Shown: positions 27,563 through 39,229, numbered from the stretch's first letter. The stretch: DNA of 64,000 nucleotides from Proteles cristata cristata (GCA_017311185.1 JAESUZ010004822.1:620001-684000); one strand, 5' to 3'. Notes: generated by a model from the letters alone, not told the origin. Made by a program: numbers and translations.

Positions 27563-29280
27563 TCCTTTCTCTGTCCTTCTGTCCACCCCCCTAGAGAGTT
27601 CCTAGGACTTTCATTTTTTGAGAGCTGGTCGTAAAAGGCAGGAGGGGACCCGAAAAGAGATGCCTGTCCTTTGGGGCAGTCGACTCCCTAGTTCAGGGCA
27701 GGGGCAGCTCGATCGAGGTGGCTTCCTCCTTGGGGGGGCTGACCCCCACCCCAATCATTCCGGCTGCCTGAGGGCTTTGTGGCCTGGTTCCCACCAGCTA
27801 TTTTCATCCCTTGATGCCACAGCCCGATCCTGGCCCTGCCCATGGTGTCTGTGCCCAGGGTTAAACGCAGACAGCACACTGCCCAGAGCAGGGCACGGCT
27901 CCTGGGTGTGGGCAAGAAAGCTCGAGACCTAGAGCTTCTTTCACACACACCTCAGTAGTTGGGGAGGCTTGTGGCTGAGCCCGCCCCAGGGTGTGGCTGG
28001 AGGCTAAGAGCTTCTACAATAAAGGGGTCTCTGTCCCTCCTCTGGAATCTGCCTCACCCCACCCCTCCATACCCACCGGGGCAGTCGGAACAGGGCTCCA
28101 CGCTGGGGAGACCCAGGCCCAGCGCCCCCGCAGACTGTGTGCTTCGAGCCCAGGAAGGCCCAGTGCCCCCTCCTGCTGCCCCAGGGCCCTCCACCTGGTC
28201 GGGACACCCACCCAAGTTCAGCTTGCTCCCGGTCCCTGGGAGTGAGTGGGCGTGTCTCCAGGCCGCCCCTCCTCCCCGTTCTCTATGGTCAGGTGCACCC
28301 TAGAGAGGGTCCACGCCTGGAGGGCAGGGACAGACGGAGGCCTCCCAGGCGCTAGCCCAAGGTCAGACGGCACAATGGGTGAGTTATGCAGCCAGACGGC
28401 AAGGCCATACAAGTCCCAGCGGCTGCCTCCCTCGGCAGCTAAAAATAGACCCTCCTTCGAGCTCTGCTTCTGCCCCAGCAGCCAGGATGTTGTTTTTCCG
28501 GGTGGGGCCTCCTTGCTCCTGGTGCTTTGTGTTCTCAAACGGTTTCCGTGGCAGCCAGGGCCCCCGGCTCCCCAGAATGGGGAAGGCTGCTCCTGTCACC
28601 ATCACAAACACGGACAGACGGGAGTCCCCTCCCCTCCTACCTTTCACAGAGCCCCAGCCCCGCATCCCCTGTTCTCGGCTCTTCCTGCCCCCAGTTTGGG
28701 CCGCCCAGCCCACCCCGCCCCACACACTCCCCTTGCAAAGAACCCTCGGGGACCTGACTTTGCAGGGCCCTGGCCTGTCACAGAATGTGAGCTGGAGGGG
28801 GGAGGCCCCTGCACAGGACCGGTGCCGCCTGGTTGGAATTCGGGCCTAACAAGGCCACAGCTTCAGCAGTCCCTGCCACTTGCAGAGCGGCTCGCAGCTT
28901 CCAGAACGCCCGGAACCTCGTGCATCTTAACGCCAAATCCCAGCATCTGCAGCTTTCCAGCTTAGCGCAGGGGATTGGCTCACCCCTGGCTGGGCCTGAT
29001 CCAGGTTTCAGAGTTATCCACAGTCTGCAGTGTTACCTGCAGCCGGCACTATCTCCGAGGCTCCGGGGTGCTGCTGGGGCTGGAGGGATGGCTCCTGCCT
29101 GAGACTCTGAGATCTCCAGCTCCACGGAGGTACACTGAGGCAGGGCAGGCTGGCAGAGAAGGAGGAGCGAGCCAGGGGGCCTGCCCCTCACCGTCCCTGC
29201 CAGCACTTAAATCAGAGTAGATGGTACTTGCTTCATCCAGTCTGCTCAAAAAGGGAAACCGTTTAAAAGAAAAACTGTTA
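27563..29280. other. Spacer after TRIM47, GC-rich part
   Basis: About 1.7 kb of moderately GC-rich, repeat-poor sequence with no supported gene. One perfect MEF2-type CTAAAAATAG at 28439-28448. Confidence 0.45.
28439..28448 (+). promoter_or_regulatory. MEF2-type motif
   Basis: CTAAAAATAG matches YTAWWWWTAR exactly, in a repeat-free stretch. Motif match only. Confidence 0.3.
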
Positions 29281-29283
29281 GAT

Positions 29284-29475
29284 GGGGTGCCTGGGTGGTT
29301 CAGTCGGTTCAGCGTCTGACTTCGGCCCAGGTCATGATCTCACGGTTCATGAGTTCAAGCCCCGCATTAGGCTCCGTGCTGACAGCGAGGAGCCTGCTTG
29401 GGATTCTCTCTTCCTGCTCCTCCCCTGCGTGTGGCCTCCCTCTTTCTCTCAAAGTAAACAAAATAAAAACAAAAG
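29284..29475 (+). repeat. Can-SINE
   Basis: Sense, head ggggtgcctgggtggttcag; joined at its 3' side to an L1 3'-end remnant. Confidence 0.85.
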
Positions 29476-29535
29476 AAGCACTGGGTGTTGTATGGAAACC
29501 AATTTGACAATAAATTATATTTAAAAAAGAAGAAA
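29476..29535 (+). mobile_element. L1 3'-terminal remnant
   Basis: actgggtgttgtatggaaac followed by caatttgacaataaatta and an A-run: the 3' end of carnivore L1s, heavily truncated. Confidence 0.65.
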
Positions 29536-29574
29536 AAAAAAGTTAGAAAACCACCAATCTAATCCAAACCTTCT

Positions 29575-29615
29575 ACTTCTTTCTTTCTTTTTCTTTTTCT
29601 TTTTTTTTTTTACAG
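29575..29615 (+). repeat. Polypyrimidine (CTTT)n tract
   Basis: Imperfect CTTT/CTTTTT run ending in T12. Confidence 0.8.
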
Positions 29616-30353
29616 ATGAAGTAACTGAGGAACAGAGACCTCCAGGACCTGCCCAGTCCAGGTCACCAGCTCCATGTTCCACAGTGTAGGTATGTCCTGG
29701 CCTTAGAAATGTCTAAACACACACAGACACACACACGCTTCACACACATGCACTCACACACCTCATACACGTACACACCCTGCTTCCCAGCACTGTCGCC
29801 TGTGTAAGAACTGCCCTCCCGGCGCCCCAGTTCCCACGGCCCCCAGAGCCCTTGGCAGAGCTTCCCGAGGGCCTGTGGTCTCCAGGCCCCCCGCCAAGCC
29901 TCGGCTGGTCAACAACAATGGGACAATGGCAGAGAGCATGAACGGTCTTCTGTTGCTATTAGCTGAATCTGGCTCCTTTGGGCCAGGCCGGGAGCCAACC
30001 TCCCCTTGAGCTTTGTTTCTGTGGGAAAATGAGCTCCAAAATTCCAAACAAGCGACTGAGCAGCAGGGCTTCGCACTGTCTTGGCAGCCGCTGCCCGGCC
30101 CTGGGTCCTCACTTGTTTGCGTTTGTCTCCTGCCCCTCCCCACAATCCAGGAGGAGAGAAGCCCACCGCCCTCTCCCCTCCCTTCTCATCCCCCTCCTCC
30201 CAGGGAACACTCACAGAAGTGCCTTCCTTCACCTCCCCTCCTCCCAGGCTCAGGGCGAGGCTGGACCCAGGACTGTGGCTAAAACGGGAGGGCCTGGCCA
30301 GGAAGACAGGGCTGAACTGGGCGGGGGCCCTGCGGGGCTGGTGCTAGGGTTTC

Positions 30354-30355
<2 letters not shown>

Positions 30356-30397
<42 letters not shown>
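30356..30397 (+). repeat. (GT)n microsatellite
   Basis: About twenty uninterrupted TG units. Confidence 0.9.
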
Positions 30398-30398
<1 letters not shown>

Positions 30399-30798
30399 CG
30401 GGGGTGGGGGGTCGCATAACGCTCAGCTGCAGGGCCTGAGTCTCACTCAGCCCCGCATACAGTACACACATTCCCATTTGATGCCAATGTGTAAAACGTG
30501 AACCGTGAGGTCACTCTTCTGCTGCACGGCCACATCTTCCAGAAGATTCATAGGAGCTGTAGAAGGCCCTGGGAGGTCCGCATGGGCTTCACCCAGGACA
30601 CAGCCCTCCACCTTCTTCCTCAGGGCCTTCAGAGGAGGAGCTGGGGCGACACAGGCCCAGAGGCACATGGAGCAGAGCACCGAGGCAGGTAGGAAGTATA
30701 CTTTGGTGTTCTGTGTGATTTATCTTTAAAAGACATTCAAAGTTTGAATTTTACTCCATAAGCTCTCCTATTTTGCTCTAATATTAAAAAGCAATGCT

Positions 30799-30920
30799 TG
30801 GGGCTCCTGGGTGGCTCAGTCAGTTAAGTATCTTACTCTTGATCTTGGGTCAGGTATTGATCTCGGGGTCGTGGGTTCTGGCCTTGAGCTGGGCATGAAG
30901 CCTTCTTAAACAAACAAACA
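30799..30920 (+). repeat. Old Can-SINE fragment
   Basis: Head ggggctcctgggtggctcag with a diverged body and a CAAA tail; first part of a composite flanked by aagcaatgctt. Confidence 0.75.
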
Positions 30921-31135
30921 GGGTGCCTGGGTGGCTCAGTTGGTTAAGCATCCCACTTCTGCTCAGGTCATGATCTTGCAGTTCATGAGTTCGAACCCCA
31001 CATCAGGCTCTGTGCCTGACAGCTCAGAGCCTGGAGGCTGCTTCGGATTCTGTCTCCCCCTCGCTCTCTCTGCCCCTCGCCTGCTCTCACTCTGTCTCTG
31101 TGTCTCTCAGAAATAAATACACATTTAAAAATATT
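30921..31135 (+). repeat. Can-SINE
   Basis: Sense SINE directly following the old fragment. Confidence 0.85.
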
Positions 31136-31139
31136 AAAT

Positions 31140-31255
31140 AAACTGGGGGGGAGGAGGGATGGGCATGGAGGAGGACACTTGTGGGGATGAGCACTGGGTG
31201 TTATGTGGAAACTAATTTGACAATAAACTATTTGTAAAAAAAAAAAAAAATTAAA
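31140..31255 (+). mobile_element. L1 3'-terminal remnant
   Basis: gagcactgggtgttatgtgg then aactaatttgacaataaact and an A15-type run: truncated carnivore L1 3' end. Confidence 0.65.
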
Positions 31256-31260
31256 TAAAC

Positions 31261-31480
31261 AAGTGGCGTTTGAGTGGCTCAGTCAGTTAAGCGTCCGACT
31301 CTTGGTTTCGGCTCAGGTCATGATCTTAACAGTTGGTGGGTTTGAGCCCCGCGTCGGGATTTTCACTGACAGCATGGAACCTGCTTGAGATTCTCTCTCT
31401 CTGCCCCTCCCCTGCTCATGCTCTGTCTTCGTCTCCCTCAAAATAAGTAAATAACCTTTAAAACAAAAACAACCAAAACA
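31261..31480 (+). repeat. Can-SINE
   Basis: Sense SINE whose tail became a (CAA)n/(CA)n array. Confidence 0.85.
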
Positions 31481-31497
31481 ACAACAACAACAACAAC

Positions 31498-31548
<51 letters not shown>
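31480..31548 (+). repeat. (CAA)n(CA)n microsatellite
   Basis: Compound array after the SINE tail; about 24 perfect CA units. Confidence 0.9.
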
Positions 31549-31636
31549 GCAATGCTTTTCTGCCCCAGCAGTGAGAATGTTTTGGGGCATGAGTTTTGGA
31601 ATCAGAAAGCTTTGGCTAAAAACTTCCCTTCAGCTA

Positions 31637-31866
31637 TTTTTTTTTTTTTTTAATATTTTTAATTTATTTCTAGGAGAGAGAGAGAGAGAGAGACAGCATG
31701 AACAGGGGAGGGTCAGAGAGAGAGGAAGACACAGACTCCGAAATGGGCTCCAGGCTCTGAGCTGGCAGTCAGCACAGAGCCCGACCGGGGCTCAAACCCA
31801 CAAACCGCGAGATCGTGACCTAAGTGAAACTTGGACGCTTAACCGACTAAGCCACCCAGGCGCCCC
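31637..31866 (-). repeat. Can-SINE
   Basis: Antisense, ends ccacccaggcgcccc. Confidence 0.85.
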
Positions 31867-31884
31867 AACCCCTTCAATCATTTC

Positions 31885-32070
31885 TTAACTGTTGGCATTG
31901 GGCAGGTACTTAGCCCCTCCACGGCTGGGTTTCCTCATTGTAAAATAGGGATGAGAGTGGAACTGCATAGCAGTTTTGAAGATTAAAAGATAATTTAGAG
32001 AAAGTGGTACAAGCCCTGGCACGGTGAGATTTCAGTAAGTGCTATTATAGTAGTAGTATTTCCTGTTGTT
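31885..32070 (+). repeat. MIR
   Basis: ggtttcctcattgtaaaata, aagattaaaagataattt and ccctggcacggtgagattt in MIR order. Well preserved. Confidence 0.7.
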
Positions 32071-32221
32071 ATTACTCCCCAGCATAATCGAGTAAAATCA
32101 GTGCTCTTGGGGGATTTGTGAATCCTTGGGGGATCCCCAGATCTGTTCTTCGGGAGCTAAGATTAGCCCAGACTTGAGTCTGCCAGCCCACTGCATCATG
32201 TCCCACTCGCTAAGATTGGAA

Positions 32222-32345
32222 ACTTTCACTCGCTCACTTAACAATATTTATTCAGTGTGGGGCGCTGTGCTCAGTGCTAGGGAGATAGGGGTGAGTGACC
32301 TAAACAGAGACGCCCCAGCTCTCATAGGAACCTCACAAACGATAA
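32222..32345 (-). mobile_element. L2 3'-end, antisense
   Basis: acaatatttattcagtgtgg then gcgctgtgctcagtgctagg and gagataggggtgagtgac: reverse complement of the L2 3' region. Confidence 0.6.
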
Positions 32346-32650
32346 CTTTGTGACTACAGGGGACAAGGGCAGTGACCCTGGCTCTTGGGAGACACCCAAA
32401 AGAACTGAACACAGGGACTTGGCCAGATACTTAGACACCCATACTCCTAGCAGTTTTTCATGATAACCAAATGGTGGAAGCCTTCCAAGTGTCCATCCGC
32501 AGATGAACCGATAATCAAAATGCGGTTTGTACATATAATGGAATATTATTCAGCCTTCAAATGGAAGGAAATTCTGACCCTTGCTACAACGTGGATGAAA
32601 CTTGAAAACATTACACTAAGTGAAATAAACCAAAAGTGAAAGGACAAATC

Positions 32651-32873
32651 TTTTTTTTTTTAATTTTTTAATGTTTTATTTATATCTGAGAGAGAGAGAG
32701 ATAGCGTGAGCAGGGGAGGGTCAGAGAGAGGGAGACACAGAATCTGAAGCAGGCTCCAAGCTCTGAGCTAGCTGTCAGCACAGAGCCCAACGTGGGACTC
32801 GAACCCATGAACCGTGAGATCATGACCTGAGCCGAAGTTGGATTCTTAACCGACTGAGCCACCCAGGCGCCCC
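32651..32873 (-). repeat. Can-SINE inside L1
   Basis: Antisense; gaaagga(c/g)aaatctt on both sides. Confidence 0.9.
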
Positions 32874-33073
32874 AATGAAAGGAGAAATCTTATATGATTC
32901 TGTTTATACGCGGTTCCTAAAGGGGGGGAGGGAGGAGTTAGCATTTACTGGGGACAGTTTCAGTGTGGGACGATGAAGAGGTTCCGGAGATGGAAAGTGA
33001 TTATGACTGCACAACAGTGTACTGAATGCCACCAAATCTCGGCCTTAGAATGATTAAAACAGTAAATTTTTTT

Positions 33074-33266
33074 TTAATTTTTTAAAACTTTATTTTGAGA
33101 GTGAGACAGAGTGTGAGCAGAGGAGAGGCAAACACAGGATCTGAAACAGGCTCCAGGCTCCAAGCTGTCAGCACAGAGCCCAACGTGGGGCTCGAACCCA
33201 CGAACCGTGAGATCATGATCTGAGCCGAAGTCGGACCCTTAACTGACTGAGCCACCCAGGCGCCCC
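33074..33266 (-). repeat. Can-SINE inside L1
   Basis: Antisense; target copies aacagtaaattttttt on both sides. Confidence 0.9.
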
Positions 33267-33282
33267 AACAGTAAATTTTTTT

Positions 33283-33374
33283 AAAGTAAACTCTACCCCC
33301 AACGTGGCGCTCACACTCAGGACCCAGGGATCAAGACTCACACGCTCTTCCAACTGAGCCAGCCAAGCGCCCCC
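33283..33374 (-). repeat. Old SINE fragment
   Basis: Diverged antisense piece ending gagccagccaagcgccccc. Confidence 0.6.
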
Positions 33375-33402
33375 AAACAATACATTTTATGTGTATTTGA
33401 CC

Positions 33403-33832
33403 GCTGAGAGGGGCCAGAACACGCCTCCTCTGCTAATGAGACAAAAAACAGCAGATGCCGGAAGGGCATTCTGACCTCCCCGTTTCTTCCTGAAAAGAGG
33501 AGATAAAACTCCCACATGAAAGATGCTCTCCCTACACCAGGAAGAAAAAAACATTCTTATCACCAGGGAGGGGGTGTTGAGGCCTAGGGACATCTGTACA
33601 AACCAGCCTTGTTAAAATAACTCGTCACTTCCTTTGCCCTTCGTTTCCACAATTACTCCTCTTCGTCCAACCTAGTGTATGAGCACTTAGGCCTAAGCCC
33701 ATGAAGGCTCCTGCACACATACACAATTAAAGTCTGCTGCTTTTTCTCCTGTTAATCTGTCTGATGTCAACCTGATTCTCAGGTCCAGCTAGAGCCCCTA
33801 AGAAGGCAGAGGGAAAGTTCTGCCTCCCCTAG
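33403..33832 (+). mobile_element. Solo LTR of an ERV1-like endogenous retrovirus
   Basis: About 430 bp inserted in the tail of the old L1. It starts TGAGAGGGGCC, has ATTAAA at 33726-33731 followed by an R/U5-like segment (tctgctgctttttctcctgt, then taatctgtct), and ends near TACA. No internal viral genes remain in the window. Class I (gammaretrovirus-like) is inferred from R/U5 resemblance; exact borders are uncertain. Confidence 0.55.
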
Positions 33833-33834
33833 GA

Positions 33835-34200
33835 TACAATGAAACCAAACAGAACAAAACAGAAGCTTCCCAGAGACAGAATAAAAAGAAAAGGACAGTG
33901 GCCATGAGAAGGGACCCTTACAGGGCTGGGGACAGGCATTTCCAGGGATGACCTTCCTGGAGGGACAGCAGAGGCCTGAAGGCCAAGGACAAAGAGAGCA
34001 AGTATGGGGGGCGCGGGGGAGGTGCTGGCCTGAGCGCTCTGGGCCAGAAGTGCAATAAGAGTAGGGAACAGGATGAGGCCGACCTGGCTGGTCTGCCAGG
34101 GCAGAGATGATTCTGGGCTTTTGCTGGGAGTGCTGGGAAGCCAAGTCAGGATGTCACATGGAGAAGCGATGCAATCAGATCGGAAAGCCTAAAATCACTC
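33835..34200 (-). mobile_element. Possible L2 fragment
   Basis: Phrases such as agcagaggcctgaaggccaa and ctgggaagccaagtcaggat loosely resemble antisense L2. Weak. Confidence 0.3.
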
Positions 34201-34201
34201 C

Positions 34202-34383
34202 GGGGGCGCCTGGGTGGCTCAGTCGGTTAAGCGTCCGACTTGGGCTGAGGTCATGATCTCACAGTTTGTGAGTTCGAGCCCCGCGTTGGGGTGTCTGCTG
34301 TCCGCGCAGAGCCCACTTCGAATCCTCTGTCCCCGTCTCTCTCAGCCCCTTCCCCACTTATGCTCTCTCTCAAAAATAAATAT
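34202..34383 (+). repeat. Can-SINE
   Basis: Sense; immediately followed by a second sense copy. Confidence 0.88.
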
Positions 34384-34386
34384 TTA

Positions 34387-34600
34387 GGGGCGCCTGGGTG
34401 GATCAGCCGGTTAAGTGTCCGACTTCGGCTCAAGTCATGATCTCACGGTTCGTGGGTTCGAGACCCACGTCAGGCTCTGTGCTGACAGCTAGCTCGGAGT
34501 CTGGAGCCTGTTTCAGATTCTGTGTCTCCCTCTCTCTCTGACCCTCCCCTGCTCTCGCTCTCTCTCTCTCAGAAATAAATAAAACATAAAATAAATATTT
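34387..34600 (+). repeat. Can-SINE
   Basis: Sense; inserted in the A-rich tail (aaaaataaatattta) of the preceding copy. Confidence 0.88.
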
Positions 34601-35011
34601 AAAAATAAAGTTAGTTTTTAAATAATAAAATTAAAATAGAATAAAATCACTTTGTTATTTAGGTGAGAAGTGGGTTTAAGGAGGGAAAAGCAGATGAGAG
34701 GGACTAAGGATGCCCCACCTGGCATCTTTCCAGGAGGAAGGACAGGAGCCTCCCCAGCCCTGGGAAGGAGCACCCAGAATAGCAGGGAGGGGCCCACATC
34801 GACAACAGCCTCTCTTGGTCTCTCTTCTCCCTGAGTCTCCTCCATCAGAGGGCTCCTTCCAGGCGTGGCTCCTCCGCGCTGGGGTGGGGACACCTTCAGA
34901 GGTGGTGCCCATGATTTTCCAGGGCTTCAGAGACATGGAAGTGGGGAAGGGACAGCGGGAAGCTTAGGTAAACGCTGCTACAGCAGGGACTGCTCAGAAC
35001 AGGCCTTGCAG

Positions 35012-35232
35012 GGACAGCTGGGTGGCTCAGTCGGTTGAGCGTCCGACTTCAGCTCAGGTCATTATCTCACGGTTCATGGGTTCGGGCCCCGCGCTGGGCT
35101 TTGTGCTGACAGCTGGGAGCCTGGAGCCTGCTTCAGATTCTGTGTCTCCCTCTCTCTCTGGCCCTCCCCTGCTCACGCTGTGTCTCTCTCTCTGTCTCAA
35201 AAATAAATAAAACATTAAAAAAAAAAAAAAAA
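35012..35232 (+). repeat. Can-SINE
   Basis: Sense; perfect target copies acaggccttgcag at 34999-35011 and 35233-35245. Confidence 0.92.
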
Positions 35233-35245
35233 ACAGGCCTTGCAG

Positions 35246-35928
35246 CTGCATCTGGGGAGATTGAACTTGACAGAGCAGGGAGGTCTGGGCTGGGAACTTG
35301 GGGTGGGGCTCATCTCCATAGCAACCAGAAATAGCCCCAGACGGGCCCTGGCTCTGCCTTCTGATGGAGGAGCAAGGAACTTTTGTTACTGAAATACCCA
35401 CAGTCAAAATGACCTGCCCAGAATAGCTCAGTTCCACGTTACCAGCCCCTCACGTGGAAGCGGCCACACCGACCTCGTGGCCTACCCAACCAGTGGTGAC
35501 CGGAAGTTGAAGGATACCAACTGGTATCTCACTGGCTTGTTTGAAAGATGACAACTGGCTGAGTGAAAGAACTGGTATATTAAGCATGAATTTGTTCAAC
35601 ACTCGGGTACAAGAACTGTCAGTATTTTTCCTACATCACATAACATTTGATGATGAGCTATCCTTTGCCAAGAGGGTAAGATATTCAACCCCAGGCATGC
35701 TTGGAGGGGTGGCGGTGGTCTTTGCCCTTGAGCACAATAATCTGGGATTTACCTGGTGCCACTGGATAGGAGAGCTTCTCCGTGGGTTGAGAATCTTCTC
35801 TCCGTAGGAACAGCTCTTGAGATGCCCGCTGTCTGAGCCCAGGTGGTCCTGGGATGGCGAGCCTTCTCTCCCCTGGGCCAAGCAAGGGTTGAGGATGGCG
35901 CCCAATTGTTTTCCTGCCTCAAACCCAC
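35246..35928. other. Spacer
   Basis: About 680 bp with no supported gene or recognised repeat. Confidence 0.4.
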
Positions 35929-36575
35929 TGTAGCAGTTTGCTAGAGAAAGTACCACAAAGTAGGCGGCTTAAACTACAGAAACTGGGGGCGCCTGGGTGC
36001 CTCAGTCAGTTAAGCATCCAACTTCGGCTCAGGTCATGATCTCACCGTTCGTGGGTTCGAGCCCCACGTCGGGCTCTGTGCTGACAGCTCAGAGCCTGGA
36101 GCCTGCTTCCGATTCTGGGTCTCCCTCTCTCTCTCTCTCTCTCTAAAATGAATAAATGTTAAACAATTTTTTTTAAATATTAAAAAAATAAAATCAACTA
36201 TAGAAACTCTTGTCTCACTGTTCTCAAGGCCAGCGTTCGAAATCAAGGTCTTGGCAGATTTAGTTCCTTCAGAGGCTGCGAGAGAGAATCTGTACACAAG
36301 GCCTCTGACTTCTGGCGGTTTGCTGACACTGGCAATCTTTGGCCTGTAGAACTCTGCCTTCATCTTCACATGGCTTTCCCTGTGTGCCTGACTGTGTCCG
36401 AATTTCCCCTTTTTATAAGAACAACAGTCCACTGGATTAGAGCCCACCCTCATTACCTCATCTTAACTAATTATATCCGCAAAAACCCGACTTCCACTTA
36501 AGGTCATGTACTGAGGTACTAGGGGCTAAGGTTTCAACATATGAATCTGGGGAAGACACAATTCAACCCATAACA
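35929..36575 (+). mobile_element. MLT1 (ERVL-MaLR) LTR, interrupted by a SINE
   Basis: Starts TGTAGCAGTTTGCTAG and ends cacaattcaacccataaca, with the internal blocks of MLT1 (cttcacatggctttccctgt, ccccttttataagaacaaca). Mammal-wide age; no coding sequence. Confidence 0.75.
35985..36194 (+). repeat. Can-SINE in MLT1
   Basis: Sense; flanks aaactacagaaact and caactatagaaact. Confidence 0.9.
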
Positions 36576-37600
36576 CTTCTGGATGCTGGGGTTGGGCCTC
36601 TAGGGGCCCCATGTGTCCAGCATTGGCTTCCAGTGCGCTCTGCCAACAGGGGGCGCTAGAGAGCATGCAGGGCTCCAGGAGGAGAAGGAAACGGCACTTC
36701 CTGGGGGTTTGGGGCTCCCCAACATCACAGGAAGTCTTCTTCACTAGTGGTGCCGGCTTCGTCCACTTCGGGACACCTTGGCATCCTTTGCTTAACCTTT
36801 TCAGTTACCTCGCTACCTAAGTGTACAGTGACACGCCCACCTTTCTGTTTCTCTTCTTCACAGTAAATGCTCTCTGGTCCCATAGCTGCTGTGGTTCGTC
36901 TTCTGACTGGACCCTTTGACAACCCCAACCACAGTCCTTTTTGTTCCGCACCCCTGCTCTCAACAGCCACACCCCACCTCTTGGGACTGGCAAATGCGAG
37001 CAGGGCAAGTGGGTTAACTCTAGAGGATCCCCCAAACTCCGCTTCTGCCCCTGGGCTCTGGGAAGTACCCCGTCCCCTCTGCAGCTCCAGCCATGTGCCC
37101 TCTCCCGCCCTCCAGCTCTCCCGGCCCCAGCTGCACACAGTGGGCCTCTTTTTCTTAGAAGGATGCAGAACTTCTGCGCTCAGCCAGCACTGACAACATC
37201 TGTCAGAGAAACCATAAGCCCACCCTGGGAGCAGGAAGGCTTGTTTACCCTCTTGGCTGAGAGACTCACTCACGGCTACCACGTGAGGAGTGAAGAAAAA
37301 CTGAACAACTGCTCAGCCCTGCAAAGAGGCTGAGACTTAACCTAAATCACACTGATGCAGCCCTTTAGCATCCTGGTTTGGGAATCCTAAATATGAGACA
37401 GCTTATCAGCTTCAGGAGTTGCAGGCCCCCGCGGTGGGGTGGGGAGGGTTGCTATCCTCCACTCCAGCCCTCCCCTCGCCTTCTCTCCTCCTCCCATTCC
37501 ACCCACTCCCACCCTCATCCTTTCTTCTGGAACAGGGGTTTTCAACCTGAAGATTGCATAATCAATTTAGTGCATAGCAAATAGCAGTTTTTTTAACTGA
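36576..37600. other. Spacer
   Basis: About 1 kb with one CTCF-type motif (36643-36658) and no supported gene. Confidence 0.4.
36643..36658 (+). promoter_or_regulatory. CTCF-type motif
   Basis: CCAACAGGGGGCGCTA closely fits the CTCF core and its 3' extension. Motif match only. Confidence 0.45.
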
Positions 37601-37605
37601 AAAAA

Positions 37606-38027
37606 TTTTTAATGTTTATTTTTTATTTATTTTTTATTTCTCGGAGAGAGAGAGAGAGACAGCATAAGCAGGGGAGGGTCAGAGAGAGAGGGAGTGACAG
37701 ACTCTGAAATAGGCTCCAGGCTCTGAGCTGGCAGTCAGCACAGAGCCCGACGTGAGGCTCGAACCCATGAACCGCGAGATCATGACCTAAGCGAAAGTCG
37801 GACGATTAACCGACTAAGCCACCCAGGCGCCCCTTGTTTATTTTTGAAAGACACAACACACACAAGCAGGGGAGGGGCAGAGAGAGAGGGAGACACAAAA
37901 ACTGAAGCAGGCTCCAGGCTCCGAGCTGTCGGCACAGAGACCGACGCGGGGCTTGAACTCAGGAACTGTGAGATCATGACCAGAGCCGAAGTCGGCGCTT
38001 AACCAACTGAGCCACCTGAGCACCAGA
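37606..38027 (-). repeat. Nested pair of antisense Can-SINEs
   Basis: A young copy (about 37624-37833, ending ccacccaggcgcccc) sits in the T-rich end of an older copy (37834-38027, ending gccacctgagcacca). Confidence 0.85.
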
Positions 38028-38303
38028 GCGATTTTTTTAATTACAAAATTAAATAGAAAATTTCAGAGTACATCAAAACAGAAAAATAGTCCCAGAGCTG
38101 GCCTAGGGAAAATCAGAATTTTGCTTTTTGTATTTTGTTTTTAGCTGATGTAATTCTATCTCCTTCTGGGGGGAGGGAAAAAGATAGCACTCATGATAAA
38201 ATGGCTTAAGCCATTTTTAGACAAATTTCAATAGCATTAAGATTCGTTCCGGGAAATTGGTTACCCACCTACCCACCCAGCTGTCTTCAGTCAGGGGCCC
38301 AGT

Positions 38304-38475
38304 GGGGGTGCGTGGCTGTCTCAGTTGGTTAAGCGTCTGGCTCTTGATTTCAGCTCAGGTCATGATCTCATGGTTCGGGGGATCGAGCCCCACGTCCGGC
38401 TGGGTTCCATGTGCTGATGGTGAGATCCCTGCTTGGGATTCTCTCTCCTCTTTCTCTGCCCCTCCCCCTGCAGCC
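38304..38475 (+). repeat. Old Can-SINE
   Basis: Sense, diverged head gggggtgcgtggctgtctca. Confidence 0.75.
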
Positions 38476-38759
38476 TGGATCTGGGGTTTGCCCACTAATC
38501 CTTGGGAATTACAAAGCCTGTCTAGGGGTATCCTGATAAGAAGGCAGCAGTCACCGAGAGGGAATTGTCAGACTCATAACCGCTGCATGACCTTGGGAGA
38601 AACCCAGCTTGCTTTGCTGTAGCCTTTATCTGTGTCCCTCCTCCCTGCCTGACTGCTGGGCTGGTCTTTTCTGTTTCAGTCTGAACTGATTTTTACTCTT
38701 TTGGTCCCAAACAGGTTTTTCCTCTTTCAGCTGCACTTATAAAATATACATCTGTGTGT

Positions 38760-38994
38760 GGGGCACCCGGGTGGCTTAGTTGGTTAAGCGTCCGACTTTC
38801 GCTCAGGTCATGATCTCGCGGTTCATGGGTTCGAGCCCCGCGTCGGGCTCTGTGCTGACTGCCAGCTCAGAGCCTGGAGCCTGTTTCAGTCTGTGACTCC
38901 TCTCTCTCTGACCCTCCCCTGCTCACGCTGTCTCTCTCTCTCTCTCTCTCTCCTAGAAATAAATAAAACATAAAAAAAATTTTTAAAAAGATAT
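38760..38994 (+). repeat. Can-SINE
   Basis: Sense; perfect target copies atatacatctgtgtgt at 38744-38759 and 38995-39010. Confidence 0.92.
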
Positions 38995-39044
38995 ATATAC
39001 ATCTGTGTGTACTTCATCCTGATATAAAATGTATTTCTTTTTCT

Positions 39045-39229
39045 TTCATTTTTGAAAGAGAGAGAGAGGGGGAGGGAAGGGCAGGGGGTGGGGGAGAACA
39101 GAGGCTCCAAAGCAGGCTCTGTGCCAACAAACAGCAGCGAGCCCCAGGCGGGACTTGAACTCACAAACCTTGAGATTATGACCTGGGCCAAATTTGGACG
39201 CTCAACTGACTGAGCCACCCGGGTGCTCC
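39045..39229 (-). repeat. Can-SINE, older
   Basis: Antisense; flanked by aaaatgtat copies. Confidence 0.8.

Larger units (their letters stand above)
29540..30780. other. Spacer with simple repeats
   Basis: No gene supported. Contains the polypyrimidine tract, an AC-rich stretch near 29715-29765 and a GT microsatellite at 30356-30397. Confidence 0.45.
32350..33402 (+). mobile_element. Ancient L1 3' part, interrupted
   Basis: Recognisable old L1 text (gtgtccatccgcagatgaac, taatggaatattattcagcc, then the 3' UTR with cacaacagtgtactgaatgc). SINEs at 32651, 33074 and about 33283 interrupt it. A last piece, cattttatgtgtatttgacc, ends at the LTR. No intact frame. Confidence 0.7.
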
